Of a stretch of 39,178 bases of DNA, positions 23,334 through 32,172 are shown one piece after another. The position numbers and the translations under genes are program-made. This DNA comes from Bacillota bacterium (GTDB taxonomy: Bacteria; Bacillota; Clostridia; Lachnospirales; Lachnospiraceae), in contig JAMPHT010000030.1 in NCBI GenBank assembly GCA_023663285.1, forward strand, positions 1 through 39,178, written 5' to 3'. A model generated the notes under the pieces. The model saw nothing but the letters and a program-made list of their open reading frames with translations, made no database searches and was not told the origin of the DNA. Within the stretch, counting starts at the first letter, position 1; the number at the start of each line of letters is the position of its first letter.

Positions 23334-23474
23334 GCTTTGCATCGGGGGCGTTGACTGGAGTCACGGCTTCGGCCGCGGCTGCAGGTGTAGACTCGTATGA
23401 AGAGGAACCTTGCGGGCGGGACAAATAAGGGTCAACCTAGGCGATAATAGAATCAGGAAAGGGAGGATCGTTGC

Positions 23475-24518
23475 ATGAGTGAGAGAAGCGACAGGTTTGC
23501 CGGTATCCGGCAGGAGATATTGGAGGGCATGGAACAGCGTGCCGAATCCAGGGCGGCGGCTTTTGAACTGAGAAAGCAGTTTCTGGATTCCAAGACCGGC
23601 AAAATCGGGCAGATGATGAAAGAAATGAAAAACATTGCGCCGGAGGAGCGGGCAAGCTTCGGTAAGAGCGTAAATGAGCTGAAGGAGTGGGCGCAGCAGA
23701 AGTTTACCGAGCTGGATGAAAAGATGAAAGCCAGGGAACTGCGTCTGCGCTATGAACGGGAAAAAATCGATGTGACCATGCCTGCAGAGGGGCGGGAGGT
23801 TGGCAATCTCCACCCCGTCACCCAGATGCGCAACCAGCTGATCGACGTGTTTGCGGGGATGGGCTTTGAAGTGGTGGAGACAAAAGAGATCGAGACGGAT
23901 TATTATAATTTCACCGCCCTGAATACCCCCAAGGATCATCCCGCCAGAGATATGCAGGATACCTTTTATTTGTCGCCGGAGTTCCTGCTGGCGACTCAGA
24001 CGTCTGCAGCCCAGATCCACACCATGGAGAAGAAGAAGCCGCCCATCAAGATGGTGGCGGCGCCGGGAAAGGTGTTCCGGTCGGATGACGACGCTACCCA
24101 TTCTCCCATGTTCCATCAACTGGAAGGGCTTGTGGTGGATAAGAAGATCACCCTTTGCGATCTAAAAGGTATGCTGGATGTGTTTGTGCAGAAGATATAC
24201 GGCGAAGAAGCAACGACCAGGCTTCGGCCCTCTTATTTCCCTTTTACGGAGCCTTCCGTGGAGGTGGATGTGAGCTGCTTTGAGTGCGGCGGCAGCGGTT
24301 GCAAGCTCTGCAAGGGCACCGGCTGGATCGAGATCTTAGGCGCAGGCGTGGTGAACAGGAAGGTGCTGGAGAACTGCGGCATTGACGCGGATGAGTACAG
24401 CGGGCTTGCTTTCGGCATCGGCATCGAGCGCGTGGCCATGCTGAAATACGGCATCAGTAATATCAAGCTTCTTTTTGAATCCGATCTGCGGGTGCTAAGG
24501 CAGATCCACGACAATTAG
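23475..24518 (+). CDS. pheS: Phenylalanyl-tRNA synthetase alpha subunit
   Basis: A 347-residue catalytic subunit of the class II heterotetrameric enzyme that charges tRNA-Phe. The N-terminal part is a coiled-coil tRNA-binding arm (residues 1-90). The catalytic core shows [34 protein letters not shown], motif 2-like [19 protein letters not shown], and motif 3 [19 protein letters not shown] Cys-rich patch ([17 protein letters not shown]) is where other bacterial PheS proteins also carry a metal-like knuckle. GGGAGG precedes the ATG. The T-box leader lies upstream, and pheT follows after 40 bp. Confidence 0.97.
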   Translation: MSERSDRFAGIRQEILEGMEQRAESRAAAFELRKQFLDSKTGKIGQMMKEMKNIAPEERASFGKSVNELKEWAQQKFTELDEKMKARELRLRYEREKIDVTMPAEGREVGNLHPVTQMRNQLIDVFAGMGFEVVETKEIETDYYNFTALNTPKDHPARDMQDTFYLSPEFLLATQTSAAQIHTMEKKKPPIKMVAAPGKVFRSDDDATHSPMFHQLEGLVVDKKITLCDLKGMLDVFVQKIYGEEATTRLRPSYFPFTEPSVEVDVSCFECGGSGCKLCKGTGWIEILGAGVVNRKVLENCGIDADEYSGLAFGIGIERVAMLKYGISNIKLLFESDLRVLRQIHDN

Positions 24519-24558
24519 GAACCGTCTGGAAATAAGAAGAGGGAACGGAGGAAAGAAA

Positions 24559-26982
24559 ATGTTAGTACCGCTTAGTTGGTTAAAGGAATATGTAGAGATC
24601 GATATAACGCCCGATGAACTGGAAAAAAAGCTGTTTTCCTGCGGCTTCGAGGTGGAGGAGCTGACGGAGGTCGGAAAGGAGATCAGTAATGTGGTGGCAG
24701 GGCTTGTGGAGGAGTGCGAGCCCATCCCGGAGACCCATCTTCATGTGTGCAGGGTCAATGCAGGTACACACGGCACCTTTCAGGTCTGCTGCGGCGCGGA
24801 TAATGTAAAGGCAGGCGGAAAGTATCCCCTGGCTCTGGTGGGAGCTACCGTGTATATGACGGCGAAGGACCACAAAACTGTGGAAGGCACCATGACTATC
24901 AAAAAGGGAAAGCTGCGGGGATACGATTCCGAAGGTATGCTTTGCTCCGGCGTGGAGCTTGGGGTCACCGAAAATATGTATCCGGGAGCGGGCTGCAATG
25001 GTCTGTTGGTGTTGCCGGAGGATATGGCGCCCGGAACGGATGTGAAGCCCCTGCTGGGGCTGGACGACTGGATCTTCGACGTTTCCATCACAGCCAACCG
25101 GCCTGACTGCCAGAGTATTTTAGGGCTTGCCAGAGAAGTGGCGGCTGTGCTGGATAAGGAGCTGAAGCTGCCTGCCATGGACTACAGTAAGACAAATGTC
25201 AAAAAGGAAGGCTTTACCGTCACTGTGGATGCGCCGGAGCTTTGCCCCAGATATATCGGGCATTACGTATATGACGTCAAGATCGGGGAATCTCCTCTCT
25301 GGATGCGGCGCAGGCTGGCTCTGGTGGGGCAGGAGGCGGTTTCTAATATCGTGGACATCACAAACTATGTTTCCATGGAGATGGGTCAGCCCATGCACGC
25401 CTTTGACTGTGACTATCTGGAGGGTAATGCCATCCGGGTCAGGAGAGCGGCGGAGGGAGAGCGGATCACCACTCTGGATTCCAAAGAGTATACCCTGACC
25501 TCCGATAACCTTGTGATCTGTGACGGCGTAAAGCCGGTGGCCATTGCGGGAGTCATGGGGGGCTTGAATTCCGAGATCCGGGATACCACCGGGGAAGTGA
25601 TGTTTGAGTCGGCGAAATTCGCCAGGGACAATATCCGCAAGACCTCCCGAAGCTTGGGCAAGCGCACCGACGCCAGCGCCAAGTATGAGAAGGGAGTGGA
25701 CGAGTATGCCACCATCCACGCCATGAAGCGCGCCCTGCACTTAGTAGAGGAGCTGGGCTGCGGCAAGGTGTCCTGCACTCATGTGGATGTGAACACGGGA
25801 AATTCCGTGGAGCCCAGGGAACTGCGGGTGAGCATCCGGCGGGTGAATGACGTGCTGGGAATTGAAGTGCCGGGTGAAGAGATACTGCACATTATGAAGA
25901 ATCTGCAGTTTGCACCTGCGATCAACGGGGATGAGCTTGTCCTGCAGGTGCCTGCTTATCGGGAGGATATGGAGACCTATCAGGATGTGGCGGAGGAAGT
26001 CATCCGTATGTACGGCTATGAACACGTAGTTCCGGCGTTCATGCCGGATGCAAAAGTCACCATGGGCGGATTGGACCGGACACAGAAGAAGGAGCTGAAG
26101 CTGAAGAGGTTTTTGTGCAGCATTGGGGCATACGAGTGCATCCATTACTCCTTTATTTCTCCGTCGGATCTGAATATGCTGCGTCTGCCGGAGGATGCGC
26201 CGGAGCGCAAGGCGATCCGTATCCTGAATCCCATCAACGAGGAACTTTCTCTGATGCGGACCACCCTGGCGGCGTCTATGCTGAGCGCTGTGGCGAGGAA
26301 CCAGAAGAGAGGAAACCTGGAAGGAAGGCTGTTTGAGGTGGGGAAAATATTTATCCCGGAGGAACTGCCGCTGCAGGCTTATCCCGACGAGCGGGAAACC
26401 CTCTGTATCGGTATTTTCGGCGAGCAGGAGAGCTTTTTCACTCTGAAGGGCATGGCGGAGGAGCTGGCAGGGGAAATGTTCGGGCATTTTGCCTATGAGC
26501 CCACAGAGCGCCCCTATCTGCATCCTTATCAGGCGGCGGATATTCTCTCCGAAGGCCAGGTGGTGGGCTGCCTGGGCAAGGTGGCCTATGAGGTGGCGGA
26601 GGAGCTTGATCTGCGGAGCAGCGCCTACCTTCTGGAGCTGGATCTGAAGAAGCTGTTTTCAATGTATGACAGGAAGGAAGTGTTCACGCCTCTTCCCAAA
26701 TTCCCGGAGGAGAAGCGGGATCTGGCTCTTGTCATGGGCAAGGCCGTGACCTGCGGACAGGTGGAGGAGGCGATCCGAAGCGCCTGCTCCCATGTGGGAG
26801 AGATCAGGCTGTTTGACGTATACGAGGGGGAACAGATTCCTCAGGACAAGAAGAGTATGGCATTTACGGTGCAGTTTGTTCCCGGTGAGGAAGCCTTTGA
26901 GGCGGATTCCGTGGACCGGTTTGTGAAGAAGATCTTGAAGAATCTGAAGTTCCATTTGGATATTGAACTGCGGAAAGTATAA
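24559..26982 (+). CDS. pheT: Phenylalanyl-tRNA synthetase beta subunit
   Basis: An 807-residue partner of PheS, normal length (about 790-810). Domains in order: an N-terminal region with the EMAP/OB tRNA-binding fold (CRVNAGTHGTFQVCCGADNV), the B3/B4 editing domain that hydrolyses Tyr-tRNA-Phe (around VDITNYVSMEMGQPMHAFD), the B5 domain (ISIRRVNDVLGIEVPGEE region), the inactive catalytic-like domain, and the C-terminal ferredoxin-fold anticodon-binding domain (PLPKFPEEKRDLALV through HLDIELRKV). GGAGGAAAG precedes the ATG. The M18 aminopeptidase gene starts 15 bp after the stop, so the T-box transcript probably continues. Confidence 0.97.
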   Translation: MLVPLSWLKEYVEIDITPDELEKKLFSCGFEVEELTEVGKEISNVVAGLVEECEPIPETHLHVCRVNAGTHGTFQVCCGADNVKAGGKYPLALVGATVYMTAKDHKTVEGTMTIKKGKLRGYDSEGMLCSGVELGVTENMYPGAGCNGLLVLPEDMAPGTDVKPLLGLDDWIFDVSITANRPDCQSILGLAREVAAVLDKELKLPAMDYSKTNVKKEGFTVTVDAPELCPRYIGHYVYDVKIGESPLWMRRRLALVGQEAVSNIVDITNYVSMEMGQPMHAFDCDYLEGNAIRVRRAAEGERITTLDSKEYTLTSDNLVICDGVKPVAIAGVMGGLNSEIRDTTGEVMFESAKFARDNIRKTSRSLGKRTDASAKYEKGVDEYATIHAMKRALHLVEELGCGKVSCTHVDVNTGNSVEPRELRVSIRRVNDVLGIEVPGEEILHIMKNLQFAPAINGDELVLQVPAYREDMETYQDVAEEVIRMYGYEHVVPAFMPDAKVTMGGLDRTQKKELKLKRFLCSIGAYECIHYSFISPSDLNMLRLPEDAPERKAIRILNPINEELSLMRTTLAASMLSAVARNQKRGNLEGRLFEVGKIFIPEELPLQAYPDERETLCIGIFGEQESFFTLKGMAEELAGEMFGHFAYEPTERPYLHPYQAADILSEGQVVGCLGKVAYEVAEELDLRSSAYLLELDLKKLFSMYDRKEVFTPLPKFPEEKRDLALVMGKAVTCGQVEEAIRSACSHVGEIRLFDVYEGEQIPQDKKSMAFTVQFVPGEEAFEADSVDRFVKKILKNLKFHLDIELRKV

Positions 26983-26997
26983 TAGGAGGAAAAGGAT

Positions 26998-28425
26998 ATG
27001 TTAAAAAAATGTGCATGGGAGACTTACGATGAGAAGCATCAGAAAAAGCTGGAAAAGCTGTGCAGGGAGTACAGGGAGTTTCTGGACAACGGCAAGACGG
27101 AGCGGGAGTGCATCGATACCATTGTGAACACTATTGAGGCCCAGGGTTATCAGGAATTGGATGATCTGGTAAAGAAGGGCGGTTCTATAGGGCGGGGCGC
27201 AAAGGTCTACAGTGTGTGGATGAACAAGTCCATTGTCATGTTCAGGATGGGCAAAAAGCCCATGGCGGAGGGCATCAATATTCTGGGAGCCCATATCGAC
27301 AGCCCAAGGCTAGATGTGAAGCAGAATCCTCTGTTTGAGGATATTGACGGCGCTTTTGCCTATCTGGATACCCACTATTACGGCGGGGTGAAGAAGTACC
27401 AGTGGGTGGCGCTGCCCCTTGCCATTCACGGCGTCGTGGTGAAGAAGGACGGAACCACTGTGGAGCTTGCCATCGGTGAAAATGAGGACGATCCGGTATT
27501 CTTTGTGTCGGATCTGCTGATCCATCTGGCCGGAGAGCAGCTGGAAAAGAAAGCTGCAAAGGTGATCGAGGGGGAGGCCCTTGATTTGATCGTCGGTTCC
27601 AAGCCGCTGATCTTAGGTGAGGAAGAGAAGGAGACGGACGAAGGGAAGAAAAAGGCAAAAAGTATTGTAAAATCCGGGGTGCTGGATATTTTGAAAAAGA
27701 CCTATGACATAGAGGAGGATGATTTCCTCTCTGCGGAGCTGGAGGTGGTTCCCGCCGGAAAGGCAAGGGAGGCGGGCTTTGACCGCAGTATGATCTTCGG
27801 CTATGGACAGGACGACAGGGTCTGTGCCTTTACCTCCATGAAGGCAATGCTGGATCTGAAGGAAACGGACAGGACGGTATGCTGTATCCTTGTGGATAAG
27901 GAGGAGATCGGCTCTGTGGGCGCCACGGGTATGCAGTCCCGGTTTTTTGAAAACGCAGTGGCTGAGTTGATGAATCTGACAGGGGAATACAGCGAGATGA
28001 ATGTCAGGAGATGCCTGGCTCACAGCTGTATGCTGTCCTCCGATGTCAGCGCAGGCTTCGACCCCAATTTCCGTTCCTGCTTTGAACTGAAGAACGCGGC
28101 ATGGCTGGGCGCAGGCATGGTGTTCAACAAGTTTACGGGTTCCAGAGGAAAGTCCGGCTCCAATGACGCCAACGCGGAATATATTGCCCATCTCAGGAAG
28201 ATCCTGGACGAGAAAAAAGTAGTGTACCAGACCGCAGAGCTGGGCAAGGTAGATGTGGGCGGCGGCGGGACCATTGCCTACATTCTGGCACTGTACGGCA
28301 TGAACGTTATCGACAGCGGTGTGCCGGTGCTGAATATGCACGCTCCCTGGGAGGCTACCAGCAAGGCGGATATCTATGAAGCATATCGCGGGTATAAGGT
28401 GTTTGCGGAGCATTGTGAGCTGTGA
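26998..28425 (+). CDS. M18-family aminopeptidase
   Basis: A 475-residue cytoplasmic metallopeptidase of family M18, which releases N-terminal (often acidic) residues from peptides with two zinc or cobalt ions. Metal and catalytic motifs are visible: [16 protein letters not shown] (first His), [10 protein letters not shown] (bridging Asp), [15 protein letters not shown] (catalytic Glu), [12 protein letters not shown], and the last His in LNMHAPWE. The length fits the DAP/APE family. A strong AGGAGG ribosome site precedes the ATG. It follows pheT by 15 bp, and its stop overlaps the queA start by four bases, so these genes form one unit. Which peptides it handles is not evident. Confidence 0.93.
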   Translation: MLKKCAWETYDEKHQKKLEKLCREYREFLDNGKTERECIDTIVNTIEAQGYQELDDLVKKGGSIGRGAKVYSVWMNKSIVMFRMGKKPMAEGINILGAHIDSPRLDVKQNPLFEDIDGAFAYLDTHYYGGVKKYQWVALPLAIHGVVVKKDGTTVELAIGENEDDPVFFVSDLLIHLAGEQLEKKAAKVIEGEALDLIVGSKPLILGEEEKETDEGKKKAKSIVKSGVLDILKKTYDIEEDDFLSAELEVVPAGKAREAGFDRSMIFGYGQDDRVCAFTSMKAMLDLKETDRTVCCILVDKEEIGSVGATGMQSRFFENAVAELMNLTGEYSEMNVRRCLAHSCMLSSDVSAGFDPNFRSCFELKNAAWLGAGMVFNKFTGSRGKSGSNDANAEYIAHLRKILDEKKVVYQTAELGKVDVGGGGTIAYILALYGMNVIDSGVPVLNMHAPWEATSKADIYEAYRGYKVFAEHCEL

Positions 28426-29471
28426 TGGACAATGCCGGGATGACACTGAAAAAAAGTGATTTTTATTTTGATCTGCCCAAGGAGCTGATCGCCCAGGACC
28501 CGCTGGAGGACCGCTCCGCGTCCAGACTGCTGGTGCTGGATAAAGAGACGGGAGAGGTATCTCACCATATTTTTCGGGAAATCGTGGATCATCTGAAAGC
28601 GGGAGACTGTCTGGTGCTGAATGACACAAAGGTGATTCCCGCCCGCCTTCTGGGGGAGCGGGAGGGCACCGGCGCTCATGTGGAGGTGCTGCTCTTAAAG
28701 CGCAGGGAGGCGGATGTCTGGGAGACGCTGGTAAAGCCGGGGAAGAAGTGCAGGCCCGGCACCCGGTTGAGCTTCGGGAACGGGCTGCTAAGGGCGCAGG
28801 TGCTGGAGACAGTGGAGGAGGGCAACCGGCTGATCCGCTTTGAATATCAGGGGATCTGGGAAGAGCTTCTGGACCGGCTGGGGGAGATGCCCCTGCCGCC
28901 CTATATTACTCATAAGCTGCAGGACAGGAACCGTTATCAGACTATTTATGCAAAATATGAGGGCTCTGCTGCGGCCCCTACCGCCGGACTGCATTTTACC
29001 GGGGAGCTTCTGGAGCAGATACAGGCCGGGGGCGTAAACATTGCCTATGTGACGCTACACGTGGGGCTTGGCACCTTCCGGCCGGTGAAGGAGGAAAATG
29101 TATTGGAGCATCATATGCACTCCGAATATTATCAGATCTCGGAGGAGGCGGCAGCGGTCATCAACGGGACGAAGCGTGCCGGAGGCCGGGTCATCTGTGT
29201 GGGGACCACCAGCTGCCGCACCCTGGAAAGCGCGGCGGATGATAACGGTGTGGTTCATGCCGGAAGCGGCAATACGGAGATCTTCATATATCCGGGCTAC
29301 CGATTCAAGGTGCTGGACGGGCTGATCACCAATTTTCATCTGCCGGAATCTACCCTGATAATGCTGGTCAGCGCGCTGGCGGGCCGGGAGAGGGTGCTGG
29401 ACGCCTATGGGGAGGCGGTGAAGGAGCGTTATCGGTTCTTCAGTTTTGGGGATGCTATGTTTATTCGATAG
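28422..29471 (+). CDS. queA: tRNA preQ1(34) S-adenosylmethionine ribosyltransferase-isomerase
   Basis: A 349-residue enzyme that transfers and isomerises the ribosyl group of SAM onto preQ1 at tRNA position 34, making epoxyqueuosine. Conserved blocks include [71 protein letters not shown], and the C-terminal [19 protein letters not shown]. The length is normal (340-350). The chosen ATG overlaps the previous stop (ATGA); a later ATG (MTLKKSDF) is closer to the family start, so translation may begin there. It is the last gene of the pheST-M18-queA unit. Confidence 0.95.
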   Translation: MMDNAGMTLKKSDFYFDLPKELIAQDPLEDRSASRLLVLDKETGEVSHHIFREIVDHLKAGDCLVLNDTKVIPARLLGEREGTGAHVEVLLLKRREADVWETLVKPGKKCRPGTRLSFGNGLLRAQVLETVEEGNRLIRFEYQGIWEELLDRLGEMPLPPYITHKLQDRNRYQTIYAKYEGSAAAPTAGLHFTGELLEQIQAGGVNIAYVTLHVGLGTFRPVKEENVLEHHMHSEYYQISEEAAAVINGTKRAGGRVICVGTTSCRTLESAADDNGVVHAGSGNTEIFIYPGYRFKVLDGLITNFHLPESTLIMLVSALAGRERVLDAYGEAVKERYRFFSFGDAMFIR

Positions 29472-29517
29472 AAATCCAAAATGTGCTTTTGCGAAGTGAA
29501 AAATTTTGACGGGAATA

Positions 29518-29546
29518 TTGCAATCTGGATTTGCATATGCTATAAT
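29518..29546 (+). promoter_or_regulatory. Strong promoter facing into the small toxin-like gene
   Basis: TTGCAA and the perfect TATAAT are separated by 17 bp. No plus-strand gene follows for 1.7 kb. RNA starting near 29553 would be antisense to the 3' end and coding part of the minus-strand peptide gene at 29599-29697. Confidence 0.7.
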
Positions 29547-29552
29547 GCCAAT

Positions 29553-29697
29553 AGGCAAAAAGTGATAGCAAGTCCATTCGGACAAAGAACCCGCCAGGCT
29601 ATTTGTTGTCCTTATCGTTCCCGTCAAGCCATTTGCAAACGAGGTGGCAAACCACGCCTGCCGCGACGGCAACTAAAAAAGTGATAACAACTTCCAT
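29553..29697 (+). ncRNA. Putative antisense RNA to the small toxin-like gene (3' end unknown)
   Basis: Predicted only from the promoter at 29518-29546. The transcript would carry GTCC/GGAC and GTGG/CCAC hairpins and be complementary to the peptide gene. No clear terminator is seen, so the end given is the start codon of the opposing gene, chosen for lack of a better limit. Confidence 0.4.
29599..29697 (-). CDS. 32-residue membrane peptide, candidate type I (Hol-Tox-like) toxin
   Basis: A short frame starting MEVVITFLVAVAAGVV, followed by CHLVCKWLDGNDKDNK and stop. Residues about 3-21 form one membrane helix; the C-terminal tail is charged and contains CKWLD. This layout matches small Firmicutes peptides annotated as holin-like toxins (Hol-Tox family), usually about 30 residues and multi-copy. 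The ribosome site GGAGGAGG lies 7 nt before the ATG and is one of the strongest in the window. A promoter with an extended -10 (TGC TATACT, 29744-29749 on this strand) lies about 45 bp upstream, leaving a leader of about 40 nt with a possible CGTTG/CAACG stem next to the ribosome site. A consensus promoter faces it from the 3' side. Toxicity is inferred, not shown. Confidence 0.68.
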   Translation of the reverse strand: MEVVITFLVAVAAGVVCHLVCKWLDGNDKDNK

Positions 29698-29743
29698 TCG
29701 AACACCTCCTCCCGTTGCCGGGTATCGGTAGGACAACGAAAAC

Positions 29744-29752
29744 AGTATAGCA
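29744..29752 (-). promoter_or_regulatory. Extended -10 promoter of the toxin-like gene
   Basis: On the minus strand TGC precedes TATACT. The -35 region is poor, typical of extended -10 promoters. It lies about 47 bp before the start codon of the 32-residue peptide. Confidence 0.5.
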
Positions 29753-29823
29753 TATTTTTTGACATTGTTCTATATTTTCAGAAATAAAATTATGGGAGTA
29801 CAATTAAAGGAAATTTTCCGGTT

Positions 29824-30375
29824 TTATTGATTCGGGAATATTTCCAGAAATTTTTTTGCTTCTTCACACCATTCTAAATAAGTGCGATAAGTCTTTAATC
29901 CAAATTCCACTGTGAGCAAATAGTATTTATGAGCAGTATCATCGTCCAGACAGTCTTTCAGAACTTTTTCTGCTTTCAAAAGGTATGGTAGTTCCTTCTT
30001 GATTTTTTCCTCAAATAATTTTATATGTGATAATACCTGTTCTATATCCTGCTCATTTCCGAAAAATAATTTAAGCATTGTTTCATAACGGAGTTCATCT
30101 TTTTCAACAGGTAGTGTCAACCATTCTTTAAGATAGTTCCGTCCATCATCCGTTATGGTATAAATCAATTTATTCCTTTTATTTTCTTTATCTTCTCTTT
30201 TTGTAGCTAATCCACGATCAACCAAATCGCTCAATGCAGGATATATACTTCCATAACTTGCACTCCAAAAATATTTTAATGTTGTGTCCATCCTTTTTTT
30301 TATTTCATATCCCGTAAGTTCTTCATGACTTAGCAAACCTAAAATCACACAATCAATCTTTTTTTCATTTGCCAT
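29824..30375 (-). CDS. PadR-family transcriptional regulator
   Basis: A 183-residue winged-helix DNA-binding protein. The N-terminal PadR domain shows ILGLLSHEELTGYEIKKRM and the recognition-helix and wing block ASYGSIYPALSDLVDRGLATKRED. The C-terminal part (from about residue 90) is the helical dimerisation domain of the Vir_act_alpha_C type. I start at the second ATG (MANEKKID), which has AGGGA at good spacing; the first ATG is too close to it. The start lies 11 bases inside the end of the upstream ferredoxin gene, so they are one operon. The palindromic sites at 31133-31174 are probably its operators, giving autoregulation. AT-rich, unlike the neighbouring core genes. Confidence 0.9.
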   Translation of the reverse strand: MANEKKIDCVILGLLSHEELTGYEIKKRMDTTLKYFWSASYGSIYPALSDLVDRGLATKREDKENKRNKLIYTITDDGRNYLKEWLTLPVEKDELRYETMLKLFFGNEQDIEQVLSHIKLFEEKIKKELPYLLKAEKVLKDCLDDDTAHKYYLLTVEFGLKTYRTYLEWCEEAKKFLEIFPNQ

Positions 30376-31117
30376 TGTCATTTCCCTTTCTTTTTCTCAT
30401 TTCATAGGACAAAATTTGTTTGGGACAGTTCTCAATGCAAGCACCGCACTGGATACACTCTAAATTATCAATACTGCCATTTTTTATTTCATTTACAACA
30501 TCAATTCCCATGGGACACTCCTTATTACATTTATTGCAAGAAATACATTTGCCTTTCTCTTTGGCTTGAATATGTATTCCCGGCAAATGCAAAAATTTAC
30601 GAAGTTTCGTTCCCAACACCATAAACGGAGCCATCCAACAAAAGTAATGACAGAAAACCCGCTTACCACATAGGACAGATGGTATAAAAATAAAACATAC
30701 AATACCATAATAGATGATGTAACTCTGGATAGATGTTACAGAAATACCATTTTCTGTTTCAAATAAAAAATCTATTTTTTCAATTTTTCCGTACTGAAAA
30801 TAACAAAAAATAACTGATGATAACCAAATTGCCCATATGATGTATTTGATATAGTTCCTCCACCCTTGTTTAGGCAGCTTTTCATTAACTAAAAAAGCAC
30901 ATTCCTGTAATCCACCCGCTGGACAAATATATGCGCAAAATACTCTTCCAAACGGAATAGAAAGAACAAACATCAACATGAACACAATAAAACTACCATT
31001 GATTACCCCTTTCAATCCTGCATTTATTATTAGGGCAGGGCTGAAATAGTAAAGTGTAATAGGAAATAAAAGTAAAGAAGCTATTAGTAGCAGCTTTCTC
31101 AATCTCTGTCTTTTCAT
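30365..31117 (-). CDS. Membrane-bound 4Fe-4S protein, NapH/CcoG-like
   Basis: A 250-residue polytopic membrane protein with about five hydrophobic helices. Two Cys motifs occur at membrane loops: FCAYICPAGGLQE and FCHYFCWMAP. The C-terminal soluble part holds two classic ferredoxin clusters, CISCNKCNKECP and CIQCGACIENCP. This fits the NapH/NosR/YccM group, which moves electrons between the membrane and iron-sulfur partners. The partner enzyme is not in the window. I start at MKRQRL (31117) because AAGGAG lies inside the codons of the longer alternative. The PadR gene overlaps its end. Expression is probably controlled by PadR at the two operators. AT-rich composition suggests acquisition from elsewhere. 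Confidence 0.85.
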   Translation of the reverse strand: MKRQRLRKLLLIASLLLFPITLYYFSPALIINAGLKGVINGSFIVFMLMFVLSIPFGRVFCAYICPAGGLQECAFLVNEKLPKQGWRNYIKYIIWAIWLSSVIFCYFQYGKIEKIDFLFETENGISVTSIQSYIIYYGIVCFIFIPSVLCGKRVFCHYFCWMAPFMVLGTKLRKFLHLPGIHIQAKEKGKCISCNKCNKECPMGIDVVNEIKNGSIDNLECIQCGACIENCPKQILSYEMRKRKGNDNGK

Positions 31118-31132
31118 ATACAACTCCTTCCA

Positions 31133-31181
31133 CATATCAGACTGATATGTTTAGCATATATCAGTCTGATATATAAGTCAA
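31133..31181 (-). promoter_or_regulatory. Promoter with two palindromic PadR-type operators
   Basis: On the minus strand TTGACT and TATGCT are separated by 17 bp. One palindrome (ATATATCAG, T, CTGATATAT; 31156-31174) fills the spacer between the boxes. A second (CATATCAG, A, CTGATATG; 31133-31149) covers the transcript start. Both share the half-site ATATCAG. Binding by the PadR protein encoded in the operon would block transcription. Confidence 0.75.
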
Positions 31182-31255
31182 GAACTATTATGTTAAATTC
31201 AAAAATTGAAAAGGCGAAGGGGGAAGAAATGGAGCGAATTGGCTGAAAATAGGAC

Positions 31256-31284
31256 TGGAAAAGCATGAAAAAAGGGTGTATAAT
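31256..31284 (+). promoter_or_regulatory. Promoter of PilZ-VanZ pair
   Basis: TGGAAA and TATAAT are separated by 17 bp, about 40 bp before the PilZ start codon. It diverges from the PadR-controlled operon. Confidence 0.6.
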
Positions 31285-31322
31285 CTTTATAAATTCTAAT
31301 GTCGGAAATAAAGGGGAAGCAC

Positions 31323-31658
31323 ATGACAGAGAGAAGAAAAAACAAAAGAACCAATTTGCCTTCAAGGATCGTCATCAAGAGGATCGACGGCGATGCCGGA
31401 AAAGAGGCGGCGATCGATATTGTGGACGTTTCCAAAACAGGAATCGGCTTTGAGTGTGCGGAGGCGCTGCAGATTGGAGAAGTTTATGAGGCTTATCTCA
31501 CCATCTGGACCCAGGAGGTCCTGCATTCCCTTCTGCAGATCGTGAGAATCGAGCTGCGTCCCGGCGGGTATTCCTACGGCGCGGTCTTTATCGGTATGGC
31601 GGAAACGGATTCCTCCAGAATCGAGACCTATCAGACTGTCAGTGAGATGAGTAAGTAA
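31323..31658 (+). CDS. PilZ-domain protein (likely c-di-GMP binding)
   Basis: An 111-residue single PilZ domain. The c-di-GMP-binding elements are present: the basic RRKNKRTNLP at the N-terminus (R-x3-R type) and DVSKTGIGF (D/N-x-S-x-x-G). The remaining beta strands (EAYLTIWTQEVLHSLLQIVRIE, YGAVFIGM) follow. There is no fused output domain, so it probably works by binding another protein. I use the ATG at 31323, six bases after AAGGGG; the frame opens 24 bases earlier without a ribosome site. The VanZ gene starts one base after the stop, so the two are co-translated. Confidence 0.88.
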   Translation: MTERRKNKRTNLPSRIVIKRIDGDAGKEAAIDIVDVSKTGIGFECAEALQIGEVYEAYLTIWTQEVLHSLLQIVRIELRPGGYSYGAVFIGMAETDSSRIETYQTVSEMSK

Positions 31659-31659
31659 A

Positions 31660-32172
31660 ATGAAGAAAAAAATCGGGATAACGGTGCCGGCAGCAGTTCT
31701 GCTGCTGGCACTTTATATGTTGATATTTGGGTTTTCCGCCCAGGACGGCGAGACTTCCGGCTCCATAAGCCAGCTGGTTTCCGAAAAGTGTGTGGAACTC
31801 TTTAATCGACTGTCCGGCGGCCACTGGACGGAAAGCTTTATGGAGAGTCTGGCAGAGTATTTTGAGCATCCCCTGCGGAAGCTGGCGCATTTTTCGGAGT
31901 ATGCCTGCATGGGCATTCTGCTGTATTTCCTGTGGAGCCAGTGGATCAGAAGAGGCAGGAAGCTGTATGCGCTGATCCTGCTGTGGATCTTTTGCTCCGC
32001 AGGGCTGGACGAGCTGCACCAGTTGTTTGTGCCGGGGCGTTACGGCAGCTTTGCAGATGTGCTTCTGGATACCTGCGGCGGCTCCTTCGGAATGTTGGTG
32101 TGTGTCGGATGCGGAAAGCTCCGGGAGAGGCAAAGCCGCAGGATGAAAGACAGCGGTCAGCGCCGGACGTGA
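31660..32172 (+). CDS. VanZ-like membrane protein
   Basis: A 170-residue membrane protein of the VanZ family. The helices carry the family signatures: FGFSAQDGETS after the first helix, RKLAHFSEYACMGILLYF, and DELHQLFVPGRYGSFADVLLDTCGGSFGML. VanZ itself confers low teicoplanin resistance; most family members have unknown roles in the cell envelope. Its ATG begins one base after the PilZ stop, suggesting a c-di-GMP-linked envelope function, which is inference only. Its last 16 bases overlap the end of the convergent tyrA gene. Confidence 0.88.
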   Translation: MKKKIGITVPAAVLLLALYMLIFGFSAQDGETSGSISQLVSEKCVELFNRLSGGHWTESFMESLAEYFEHPLRKLAHFSEYACMGILLYFLWSQWIRRGRKLYALILLWIFCSAGLDELHQLFVPGRYGSFADVLLDTCGGSFGMLVCVGCGKLRERQSRRMKDSGQRRT

